64,000 nucleotides of DNA from an uncultured Eubacteriales bacterium. Its GTDB lineage: Bacteria > Bacillota > Clostridia > Oscillospirales > Acutalibacteraceae. The translations under genes and the position numbers were made by a program. Within the stretch, counting starts at the first letter, position 1; every line of letters begins with the position of its first letter. The stretch is taken from assembly GCA_934695425.1 (NCBI GenBank), contig CAKUVH010000003.1:62001-126000 (forward strand), read 5' to 3'. This document shows positions 1 through 7,035 of the stretch, piece after piece. Below the pieces are notes generated by a model, which saw only the letters and a program-made list of their open reading frames with translations, did no database searches and was not told the DNA's origin.

Positions 1-102
1 AGATGCTCTGCCGATTCCTGCACATTGAATATTTTTCGAAAGGCAGGTTGATGTTACAAGTAGAGAAAAAAATACTATAGTTAATTTTTTAAAAAATTTC
101 AT
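1..102 (-). CDS. N-terminus of a secreted protein, cut by the window edge
   Basis: Reading leftwards from an ATG at 102, the strand stays open for 34 codons to the window edge. A perfect AAGGAGG (revcomp at 108-114) lies just upstream. The visible residues begin MKFFKKLTIVFFSLLVTS and continue through a Cys at about residue 20, which looks like an N-terminal export signal: basic start, hydrophobic core, small residues. A lipobox is possible but not clear. It diverges from the double-glycine leader gene at 283, so both start in the same 180-bp spacer. Function cannot be told from 34 residues. Confidence 0.6.
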   Translation of the reverse strand, partial: MKFFKKLTIVFFSLLVTSTCLSKNIQCAGIGRAS

Positions 103-212
103 AAGACCTCCTTGGCTTTTTTGACATTATATCATAATTTTTAAACGCGATGAAAAGTGACATAAATATATAATTAAAATTAATTATTTTTATCTATTAT
201 GCCTTAAAAGTG

Positions 213-241
213 TTGACTTTATTTACGAAATATTGTACAAT
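213..241 (+). promoter_or_regulatory. Sigma-A-type promoter for the double-glycine leader gene
   Basis: TTGACT (213-218), 17-nt spacer, TACAAT (236-241). Transcription would start near 248, so an ATG at 247 cannot be the usable start; the AAGGAGG at 265-271 and ATG at 283 fit instead. Confidence 0.65.
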
Positions 242-282
242 TAATCATGTTTTGTAAATTGCGCAAGGAGGAATATAAAATT

Positions 283-1662
283 ATGAAAGATTGTAAAGAT
301 GATTCAAAAAAAGAAATAAATGAAAACGAGCTTGAAGAAATAGCAGGAGGAAAAGGCGAGTTGAAAAAGGGCTCGGTGGCATTGATGAGCTCTCTAATGA
401 TTTTGGGAGGTGCGCCGAGTTTATCGGCAGGTTCTCCGAATGCCAGTACATCAAAAGATACCGGCTTTATCGAGAAATGGGTGAAACCTGCATTGAGTGA
501 CATATATAATAAAATTTTCCAAAATAAGAAAACACAGGAAACCGAAGCGGAAAAGGAAGAAAAGCTTTTAGAATTTATAAAAAATCCAAAAATTTCCGAA
601 GCGGCTGAAAAGGCGTTCGAAATCTCCAATAAAACTGTAAACGAAACCAAAGGGCAGGACCACATGAAAGCTGTTGACAAGCTTAGTTCTTACAATACGG
701 AATGGAGTGAATATCCAAAAACTAAAATAGAAAAAATTTTTGATGATGCTTGTTCTAAAGGTGATTTGCCGATAGGAAATTATAATCTTAAAAATTTGGA
801 TAATATTGCCCGAACATTTAATAAAGAGGCAAATGGGGAGGCAAGGTTTTATTTTTATAAATATTTAGACGCTCTGGAAATTCATAATACGAAAGATATT
901 TTTTCAGATGGAGACGTAGTGAATCTTGCTAGCCAGTTTAATGCCATGGAATCGCCATCTAGTGGTTATGTCGCGCCGGTTAAAAGTTGGCCCTATGACT
1001 ATACTCAAGGTCCGCGCTGCGCTTTGCAATCCATTGAAGCTTGTAAGCATAGAGAAGCCGCTCAACTGCAAGGAAAGCTTACCGATGCTCTCAAAGATAT
1101 TTTGGACGAATGTGTGACGGCAAATGGAGAAAAAATGACTAAAAAATACCCGTCGCTATATAAAAATGGGTATTTAGAGCCGGAAGCAATAAAAGATAAT
1201 AAAGATTTGCAGCAGTTTAAAGATTTCATATGTAATGAAAAAAATATTGAAAGAATGAAATTATTATCTCAATGGGTAAAATGCGAAGGCAGCGAAAAAA
1301 TGCAGCTCCAAGTTTTTTCTGCCGCTCCGAATTTCGGAGGTAAATACTGGAGCAGTCAATTATCGGATAGGGATAAGTTGCTAAAAGAATGTTGTATGAA
1401 ATTAATTGAAGTTCAATATAAAGCACTGGCTCAAGTTGCTTCCATGCGCGCCGATACCTCGGGGAAACGCATCGGCCTGCATGTTACCATGATTGGCAAT
1501 GGCGTTTTCAGTAATCCAAAAGATACTATTCGTGTTGCTCTTAAGGCTCTTAAAGAAAATTTGGCCGGTCATAATGTAGATGTTTATTTGCATTGTTACA
1601 AAGATAATATTTGGAGTGATTACGCAAACGAATTAGGAATAAATTGTGAATCCTTGAATTAA
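283..1662 (+). CDS. Double-glycine leader protein with a macrodomain-like body
   Basis: A 459-residue protein. The start at 283 is chosen because AAGGAGG (265-271) lies 11 nt upstream and the promoter -10 ends at 241. Residues 1-23 are a charged leader ending NELEEIAGG, the classic cleavage site for C39-peptidase ABC exporters (bacteriocin/Nif11-like leaders). The residue after GG begins a 436-residue body, far longer than a peptide bacteriocin. The body carries ordered motifs I recall from an uncharacterised bacterial and eukaryotic family: ASQFNAME (~217), YDYTQGPRCA (~238), NGYLEPE (~294), SAAPNFGG (~346) and MIGNGVFSNP followed by an amphipathic helix (~402). The last is similar to the second phosphate-binding loop of macrodomains. 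I infer an exported ADP-ribose or nucleotide-binding effector. The leader motif is seen directly; the family link is from memory; the activity is inference. No exporter or maturation gene is in the window. Confidence 0.6.
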   Translation: MKDCKDDSKKEINENELEEIAGGKGELKKGSVALMSSLMILGGAPSLSAGSPNASTSKDTGFIEKWVKPALSDIYNKIFQNKKTQETEAEKEEKLLEFIKNPKISEAAEKAFEISNKTVNETKGQDHMKAVDKLSSYNTEWSEYPKTKIEKIFDDACSKGDLPIGNYNLKNLDNIARTFNKEANGEARFYFYKYLDALEIHNTKDIFSDGDVVNLASQFNAMESPSSGYVAPVKSWPYDYTQGPRCALQSIEACKHREAAQLQGKLTDALKDILDECVTANGEKMTKKYPSLYKNGYLEPEAIKDNKDLQQFKDFICNEKNIERMKLLSQWVKCEGSEKMQLQVFSAAPNFGGKYWSSQLSDRDKLLKECCMKLIEVQYKALAQVASMRADTSGKRIGLHVTMIGNGVFSNPKDTIRVALKALKENLAGHNVDVYLHCYKDNIWSDYANELGINCESLN

Positions 1663-1678
1663 AATATTTAAATAAAAT

Positions 1679-1717
1679 TCCTCTACAGTTTTTAAATTTG
1701 ACTGTAGGGGATTTTTT
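1679..1717 (+). terminator. Rho-independent terminator of the leader-protein gene
   Basis: Inverted repeat TCCTCTACAGT / ACTGTAGGGGA (one G-U) with a 10-11-nt loop, followed by TTTTTT. Confidence 0.75.
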
Positions 1718-1756
1718 GCCCGATTTAAATTTTTTAAATAAATTTCACAAAAACTC

Positions 1757-1787
1757 TTGACAATATATATATATATATATATATAAT
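1757..1787 (+). promoter_or_regulatory. Promoter with a dinucleotide-repeat spacer
   Basis: Consensus TTGACA (1757-1762) and TATAAT (1782-1787) are separated by 19 nt consisting of AT repeats. One repeat unit fewer gives the optimal 17-nt spacing, so slippage could tune or switch transcription of the gene at 1835. The boxes are seen; the switching is inference. Confidence 0.6.
1763..1784. repeat. (AT)11 microsatellite
   Basis: Eleven uninterrupted AT units lying between the -35 and -10 boxes of the promoter for the gene at 1835. It is the longest pure dinucleotide run I noticed in the window. Confidence 0.9.
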
Positions 1788-1834
1788 AGTACTGTTCCAT
1801 TGAGCAAATTGATTAAAAAGAAAGGATGATTAAG

Positions 1835-2431
1835 ATGAAAATTCCATTTAAAAAGAAGTCTAAGGATTATGAAGTGCACGTAAGCGCCTTAGCTACCGCT
1901 TGTAAGGACATACAGAAAAAAGCTGATGATTTTTTAAAAGATTTCAAAAATAATTATGACAGACTTTTTTCTGAAAGCATTACCAGTCGCGAGGTTTATA
2001 CTGAATCTTATGTTAAATCTAAACTTAAAGAATTATCAAAAATCGCCAGAAAAACTAAGGATGAGATAAAATCTTATGCCGATTTAGTAGCTAAATCAGG
2101 TAAAGCTATAGACAAAGGAAATAAAACTTTCGGAGCGTGTATGAATAATGTGAGATGGAATAGAGGTGAAAATGGACATGCTAAGGAATATACTAAATGT
2201 GTAAAGTTATACAAAGCTATAGTAGAAGACTACGGAAAAATGTGTCAAATTTTATCAAATAAGCCAGTGGGAGAAACACACTTTTTTTGGCATGCTGCTG
2301 AAATTATAGGTGATATTGTGCGGGAAAATATAAATGGCGGCTGCGTGAAGATATTTTGGCAACTTTGTCCTTGGCTATGTGACAAGGAAGAGATAGAGAA
2401 GAAAATGGTGGCTATTCCGGCTGATTCCTGA
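1835..2431 (+). CDS. Unknown small helical protein, 198 aa
   Basis: I do not recognise this protein. The ATG at 1835 is preferred over one at 1826 because AAAGG (1821-1825) abuts the earlier codon but is 9 nt from the later one. The product is Lys/Asp-rich and looks mostly alpha-helical, with heptad-like stretches at residues ~20-100 and a Trp/Cys-containing tail (FFWHAAE, then WQLCPWLC). No signal peptide, transmembrane span or double-glycine leader is visible. It follows the double-glycine leader gene in the same direction but has its own promoter and terminator. A partner or immunity role is possible only by position. Confidence 0.6.
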   Translation: MKIPFKKKSKDYEVHVSALATACKDIQKKADDFLKDFKNNYDRLFSESITSREVYTESYVKSKLKELSKIARKTKDEIKSYADLVAKSGKAIDKGNKTFGACMNNVRWNRGENGHAKEYTKCVKLYKAIVEDYGKMCQILSNKPVGETHFFWHAAEIIGDIVRENINGGCVKIFWQLCPWLCDKEEIEKKMVAIPADS

Positions 2432-2456
2432 TCGAGCCTACTAATTGTATATAAAA

Positions 2457-2495
2457 ATCCCCTGCAGCTTATTTGGCTGTAGGGGAAAATTTTTG
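2457..2495. terminator. Shared terminator between convergent genes
   Basis: CCCCTGCAGC (2459-2468) pairs with GCTGTAGGGG (2476-2485). T-rich runs follow in both directions, the stronger on the minus strand (GGGGATTTTTAT), so it probably ends both the unknown gene and the alanine dehydrogenase gene. Confidence 0.75.
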
Positions 2496-2501
2496 CTTAT
2501 A

Positions 2502-3689
2502 TTAAATTTTTTTGCATATTTCTTCGAATTCTTTGTAGTAATTATCGGAGCGACTGCTTGTACATCTTGGAGCAAACTTGATGTCTTCGTTGTAAATATC
2601 GAGTATAGCTTCTGGCTTTACCCAGGGTCTATTTTGGATTTTGCTGGTCTCTTCGTGAGTCAAATATCCGTTATACGAAACTAATCCTCGTCTTAAATAT
2701 TCATCTTTTTTGCAAGCTTCAGTTACACCATTTTTTAGGATGTTTTCAAAATTAGCAACTAAACAAGCAGAATTTGCAACCGATGTCGAACCCGCTATTA
2801 CAGAAGGAATATTTGGTACGCAATAATGTACCACGCCTTCTTCTATGTACATCGGGTCATTGTGGTTGGTTTCGTGGAAAGTTTCTATAACTCCGTAATC
2901 GTTACTTATATCCACTATAACAGAGCCCTTGTGCATAGATTTTACCATTTCGCGAGTTATTAAAAATTCTTTGTTATCTTTTGGCCAGCGTACACAGTTA
3001 ACAATCAAATCTATTTCGGGCAACAGTTTTTCTATGTTGCATCTGTTTGAGAAAAATGTATTAACTTTTCCATGATATTTACTCTCTATATTTAGAAGTT
3101 GTTTGTAATTAACATCTCCTACAGTAACCCATGCGCCCAGTTGATGCAAAAAGTCTACCGCAGCAGAACCCACAAGACCATATCCGAGTACCATCGCTTT
3201 TATATTCGGAGCTCCAGCAAGTCCCGACACAAATTTTCCGCAACCTCCATTGATACTTAGCATAGAGTAAAGTCCCATAAATGCTCCGGCTTTTCCTGCT
3301 GCTTCGCAGTTTGGCGAACCATATCTGTAAGTATCTTCAGCAGTAAATGAAATAACTTTTTTATTTAAAAGCGCTTCTACTTCTTCGGGATGAGCCGCGG
3401 GGTGTATGCACGAAAAAACAATTTGCCCTTCTCTTAATAAGTCGTATTCCGAGGGTTCTATTTCTTTTATTTTTGCAACCATGTCGCAAGTTTTGTATAT
3501 TTCTTCTTTGGTATTTAATATAGTTCCTCCGGCATCAATATACTCTTTGTCTTCAAATCCTGCCAGCTTTCCTGCGTTATGCTCTACAAAAACTTCTGCG
3601 CCTTGGCTTGCCAGAGTTTTTACTTCGCACGGAGTGGCTACTACTCTGCACTCGCCGATTTTTATGTCTTTTAATACACCGAATTTCAT
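2502..3689 (-). CDS. Alanine dehydrogenase / PNT family oxidoreductase
   Basis: 395 residues with the two-part layout of the alanine dehydrogenase/transhydrogenase family. The N-terminal catalytic half starts MKFGVLKDIKIGECRVVATP, including the family's conserved Lys/Arg substrate positions. The NAD-binding Rossmann half has VLGYGLVGSAAVDFLHQLGA near residue 168, an Asp ending the second strand (VGDVN), and a late GVVHYCVPNIPS motif typical of the family. Alanine dehydrogenase interconverts L-alanine and pyruvate with NAD; N5-(carboxyethyl)ornithine synthase is a relative that cannot be excluded. The region before the Rossmann loop (GGCGKFVSGLAGAPN) differs from the usual glycine-rich run, so substrate is uncertain. 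GAAGGTG lies upstream of the ATG. It stands alone, convergent with the gene at 1835. Confidence 0.8.
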   Translation of the reverse strand: MKFGVLKDIKIGECRVVATPCEVKTLASQGAEVFVEHNAGKLAGFEDKEYIDAGGTILNTKEEIYKTCDMVAKIKEIEPSEYDLLREGQIVFSCIHPAAHPEEVEALLNKKVISFTAEDTYRYGSPNCEAAGKAGAFMGLYSMLSINGGCGKFVSGLAGAPNIKAMVLGYGLVGSAAVDFLHQLGAWVTVGDVNYKQLLNIESKYHGKVNTFFSNRCNIEKLLPEIDLIVNCVRWPKDNKEFLITREMVKSMHKGSVIVDISNDYGVIETFHETNHNDPMYIEEGVVHYCVPNIPSVIAGSTSVANSACLVANFENILKNGVTEACKKDEYLRRGLVSYNGYLTHEETSKIQNRPWVKPEAILDIYNEDIKFAPRCTSSRSDNYYKEFEEICKKI

Positions 3690-3921
3690 ACTTAAACACC
3701 TTCATTTTAATATATTTTATATATATTATATAAAAAAATTTATAAATTTACAAATTAAAAATATTTTACTACTTTTTTATATATTAATAAAGAAAATAAG
3801 AATTATAGTGTGTATTTTGACGTAAAAACGTATGAAGTAAAATTTAATATATGTCGTAATTTGTCTAAAAAATAACAATAAATCAATAATTTTGAGCATT
3901 TATTGAAAGGGGAAATTTAAA

Positions 3922-4584
3922 ATGAGTAAAAAAATATATTTAAGTCCAAGCAGTCAAATCTACAACATTTATGCCAGCGGAAATACGAATGAGCAAGAGC
4001 AGTGTAACAGAATTGCGGAATTTGCAAAAACAGCTCTTGAAAGGTGTGGCTTTGAGGTTAAAAAAGCTCCGAAAGGACAGTCTTTGACGAAAAATATCAG
4101 CGAAAGCAACAGCTGGAATGCGGATTTACATATCCCGATTCATACGAATGCATCTAATGGACAAACTTTAGGCGGAACGCTCGTTATGATTTACAGTAAT
4201 GATACCGAAAACAAAAAAGCAGGAAGTGCAATTTTGAGCGCTGTTGCGCCAATTTCTCCCGGACCGGATTATAGTTTGAGAGTGAATTCGAGTCTTGCAG
4301 AATTAAATTCGACCAAAGCTATTGCGGTTTACGTTGAGTGCGAATTTCATGACACAAAAGAAGGTGCAGAGTGGATAATAAATAACGTAAAATCTCTAGG
4401 CGAGGCCATTTGTAGAGGTGTGTGCGATTATTATGGTGTTAAGTATAAAGAAAATTTTTCCGAAAATTCTGACAAACTTTACAGAGTTCAAATTGGGGCA
4501 TTTAAAGAAAAATCAAACGCAGAAAACTGTCTACAAAAAGCGAAAGATGCCGGGTTTACCGACGCTTTTATAAAAGAGGAATAA
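3922..4584 (+). CDS. N-acetylmuramoyl-L-alanine amidase with SPOR domain
   Basis: 220 residues. Residues 1-175 match the amidase_3 fold in the Clostridia/phage variant starting KIYLSPSSQ, with the later motifs LHIPIHTNAS (zinc-ligand His and substrate loop) and VECEFHD (catalytic Glu). The first zinc-binding His of the usual DPGHGG motif is replaced in this variant, so catalysis should not be assumed. Residues ~186-220 form a short SPOR domain (YRVQIGAFKEKSNAENC), which binds denuded glycan at septa. There is no signal peptide. GAAAGGGG precedes the ATG. A holin-like gene begins 3 nt after the stop, so the pair resembles a phage lysis module kept by the host. Confidence 0.85.
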   Translation: MSKKIYLSPSSQIYNIYASGNTNEQEQCNRIAEFAKTALERCGFEVKKAPKGQSLTKNISESNSWNADLHIPIHTNASNGQTLGGTLVMIYSNDTENKKAGSAILSAVAPISPGPDYSLRVNSSLAELNSTKAIAVYVECEFHDTKEGAEWIINNVKSLGEAICRGVCDYYGVKYKENFSENSDKLYRVQIGAFKEKSNAENCLQKAKDAGFTDAFIKEE

Positions 4585-4586
4585 TT

Positions 4587-4865
4587 ATGAATAAGTACAT
4601 ATCAAAAATGATTATGGTTGCGATATTAATCGAAGGAATTGTCACATATTTCAATGAATTTTTCGTTTCGGGCAACATCCCGTGGCAAATGATTTTCAGC
4701 TTAATATTAGGGATGGTTATGTCTGTATCTTATGAACTTGATTTGCCCAATCACCTCGGTCTTAAATCGACAATCCCGTATGTTGGCAGTATTTTGACCG
4801 GAATTTTGATTTCACGGGGTTCAAATTATTTATATGATTTAATCAATAAATTAACTAAAATATAA
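4587..4865 (+). CDS. Small holin-like membrane protein
   Basis: 92 residues with three hydrophobic segments (about 8-27, 33-50 and 64-82) and a basic C-terminus, which is holin-like in size and topology. It begins 3 nt after the amidase stop and must be co-transcribed with it. I cannot place it in a named holin family. The pairing suggests it lets the signal-less amidase through the membrane; that is inference from order. Confidence 0.6.
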   Translation: MNKYISKMIMVAILIEGIVTYFNEFFVSGNIPWQMIFSLILGMVMSVSYELDLPNHLGLKSTIPYVGSILTGILISRGSNYLYDLINKLTKI

Positions 4866-4901
4866 TTTCTCGAATGTAACTTTACAAAAATTAAAATAAA
4901 T

Positions 4902-4929
4902 TTGATTTTTTAAAGTATTGTGATATAAT
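4902..4929 (+). promoter_or_regulatory. Promoter upstream of yccF
   Basis: TTGATT (4902-4907), 16-nt spacer, TATAAT (4924-4929), 34 nt before the start codon. Confidence 0.55.
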
Positions 4930-4963
4930 TAAAATATAATTTAATCTATCGAGGAGAAATATT

Positions 4964-5323
4964 ATGAAAGTGTTAGCAAATATAATATGGATAATGTTCG
5001 GTGGTTTGATCCTTTCAATTTTGTGGGCGTTAGCAGGACTTTTCTTATGTTTAACAATTGTGGGTATACCTTTCGGCGTTCAATGTTTTAAGTTTGCAAA
5101 TTTGATGCTTTTTCCATTTGGCAGAAAAGTTGTATACGAGGGCGGTGTGGGCTCACTTTTGCTTAACATACTGTGGATTGTTTTATGTGGAATTCATCTT
5201 GCGTTTGGGTCTTTGATTATAGGAGTTCTTTGGTGTGTTACTATCGTTGGTATTCCAATTGGACTTCAAATCATTAAATTCGCAAAACTTTCATTTATGC
5301 CTTTCGGAGCAAAAATAGTTTAG
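4964..5323 (+). CDS. yccF: YccF family inner-membrane protein
   Basis: 119 residues made of two repeats of the YccF (DUF307) unit. Each has a hydrophobic helix followed by CLTIVGIPFGVQCFKFA or CVTIVGIPIGLQIIKFA and then PFG. The duplicated TIVGIP signature is diagnostic. The molecular function of the family is not established. GAGGAGA precedes the ATG, and a promoter and a terminator frame it as a single-gene unit. Confidence 0.9.
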   Translation: MKVLANIIWIMFGGLILSILWALAGLFLCLTIVGIPFGVQCFKFANLMLFPFGRKVVYEGGVGSLLLNILWIVLCGIHLAFGSLIIGVLWCVTIVGIPIGLQIIKFAKLSFMPFGAKIV

Positions 5324-5426
5324 TATTTTGTTTTCTTGTGATATTATTAGAAGAATAAGAAAAGAAACAGAACATAATTTATATTAAATTAACGAAGAAG
5401 ACGTTAAATATTTCTTTAAAAGTTTT

Positions 5427-5460
5427 GAGCAGGTTGAAATATGCCTGCTCTTTTATTTTT
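5427..5460 (+). terminator. Terminator after yccF
   Basis: GAGCAGG / CCTGCTC stem with a 10-nt loop, then TTTTATTTTT. Confidence 0.8.
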
Positions 5461-5487
5461 AAAATATTAAAAATTTAATTATTTTTT

Positions 5488-5521
5488 CAAAAAAAGTGAG
5501 ATTACCGCACCCGGTAATCTC
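5488..5521 (-). terminator. Terminator of tRNA-Leu
   Basis: GAGATTACC (498-506 of 5000s) pairs with GGTAATCTC around a 6-nt loop. On the minus strand it is followed by CACTTTTTTT, downstream of the tRNA. Confidence 0.8.
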
Positions 5522-5550
5522 TATATTCATATGAAAACTGGAATTAATGG

Positions 5551-5636
5551 TGGTACCGATGGTGGGACTTGAACCCACACGCTGTCTCCAACAACGGATT
5601 TTGAGTCCGTCGCGTCTGCCATTCCGCCACACCGGC
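5551..5636 (-). tRNA. tRNA-Leu (anticodon CAA)
   Basis: 86-nt tRNA with a long variable arm, acceptor GCCGGTG pairing with CATCGGT (two G-U), anticodon loop CTCAAAA, T-arm GTGGGTTCAAGTCCCAC and an encoded CCA end. Confidence 0.95.
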
Positions 5637-5708
5637 TCCATCGTTTTCAATTATATTTGATAGTGATTTGTTTGTCAAGCTTTTTTTATAATTAATTTTA
5701 ATTTTTTT

Positions 5709-6923
5709 TTAAGCTAGTCTTTTTACAGCCGTATAAACTTTTGAAATTTGGTACCAGGTGGAGTAATCGACGGAACCTGTTTGAGGCATGCTAAAAATTT
5801 CTTGAAATTTTTTTACTGCGTTTATAGTGTTCTGACCGTAAATTCCATCTACTGCTAATTTGGAAATCAAAGGATAGTTATTACTGATCGCATTAAGCTG
5901 CCGTTGGATAGTTTTGACGCTTTCTCCCGAAGAACCTGATTGAAGCACTTCTCCGGGGAAGGAGGAGGGAACACCGGCAACTTGTTTTGCGTATTCTGTA
6001 TATATTTCCGAACCGTAATATGTTCTTAAAATATCGATGTAATTTGCTCCGTTTTCAGCAAGTGATTTTGAGCCCCATTGAGAAAGCCATTCCGGACAGG
6101 TTACATTTTTTCCGTCGCAATATTGTGAAAAAAGAGGCTGCTCGATTTGAGGCTTGGTGATGAAGGTGGAAAATAATTCATCTACTATATTGGAAATTTC
6201 CTGGAATATATTTCTTTGATACACAAATTTTTGGTCATAAGCAGTGGAAGAGGTAACTGTGAAATTTTTCCCTCTGCTTCTGTACCATTCTGTATACACT
6301 CTGTTTAAAGTGAATGAATTTATAGCCAGAACATTCGCTTTTATTGCTTCTTCAGGCCATGTAGCGTATATTTCCGAACTTGCAACATTTTTTATATATT
6401 CTTTATATGGGATCCAATAATTAGGCGCAGAAGTATCATCAGGAGCGCCGTCATGAACAATTATAAATTCAGGTACAACTATTTCATCAAGTATTACGTA
6501 TCCTTCAGAACGTGGGAGCTCTTTTACTGAATCCTCGGGGATTTTCGGTGGAAAGCTCCCGTAGAGTGTATGCTCAGGTATTAAAAATGTAGAATTTTCA
6601 TCTTCATTTGATTTTCTCATATATACATTTTGTAAGGCTAACACATCAGGCAGTACCTGCAAATCTTGAATTGTAACAGATTCAAATCCCGGCGCGCTTA
6701 CACGTATACTGTACTGATTATAAGGTTGGGGAGCTTCGGGTTCCAAAGAATATTCGGGCGGGGGAGCCGTTAGATTTATTATATCGGTATTTCCTGATGA
6801 ATTTGTAATAAGTTCTTCCAGGGTTTTTGAATCGACACTATTTGAAACTTCTACTTTTACTCCGGGAATCGGCATTCCGACAGTTTCATTAAATACATTA
6901 ACTTGTAATTTTCCTATGCTCAT
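5709..6923 (-). CDS. SpoIID-like protein with C-terminal peptidoglycan-binding domain
   Basis: 404 residues. Residues ~5-95 look like a carboxypeptidase-regulatory-type beta-sandwich (KLQVNVFNETVGMPIPGVKV). Residues ~165-300 resemble the SpoIID/LytB-type region (WPEEAIKANVLAINSFTLN, then the Cys pair YCDGKNVTCPEWLSQWGS). Residues ~325-395 are a PG_binding_1 domain (SVKTIQRQLN ... DGIYGQNTINAVKKFQ). No signal peptide is visible. Proteins of this build are common in Clostridia and are assumed to act on cortex or cell-wall peptidoglycan. AGGAGTG precedes the ATG. It lies downstream of, and in the same direction as, the giant surface protein but is separated from it by a terminator. Confidence 0.75.
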   Translation of the reverse strand: MSIGKLQVNVFNETVGMPIPGVKVEVSNSVDSKTLEELITNSSGNTDIINLTAPPPEYSLEPEAPQPYNQYSIRVSAPGFESVTIQDLQVLPDVLALQNVYMRKSNEDENSTFLIPEHTLYGSFPPKIPEDSVKELPRSEGYVILDEIVVPEFIIVHDGAPDDTSAPNYWIPYKEYIKNVASSEIYATWPEEAIKANVLAINSFTLNRVYTEWYRSRGKNFTVTSSTAYDQKFVYQRNIFQEISNIVDELFSTFITKPQIEQPLFSQYCDGKNVTCPEWLSQWGSKSLAENGANYIDILRTYYGSEIYTEYAKQVAGVPSSFPGEVLQSGSSGESVKTIQRQLNAISNNYPLISKLAVDGIYGQNTINAVKKFQEIFSMPQTGSVDYSTWYQISKVYTAVKRLA

Positions 6924-6995
6924 TTAAATTTATCACTCCTATAGATTCGTTTATATAATTAAATGAAATTTTATGGTACATTATGATTTGCAAAC

Positions 6996-7032
6996 TAAAA
7001 AGCCTTTCTACTAATACGTAGAAAAGCTTTTA
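6996..7032 (-). terminator. Terminator of the giant surface-protein gene
   Basis: On the minus strand, AAAAGCTTTTCTAC pairs with GTAGAAAGGCTTTTT around a short loop, ending in a T run, immediately after the stop at 7036. Confidence 0.75.
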
Positions 7033-7035
7033 TTT

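Noticed and set aside
219..680. Open frame antisense to the leader-protein gene
   Set aside because: It overlaps a gene with promoter, ribosome site and conserved motifs, and has neither itself.
3922..4865. Prophage remnant
   Set aside because: Only an amidase and a holin-like gene; no integrase, capsid, tail or att repeats nearby.
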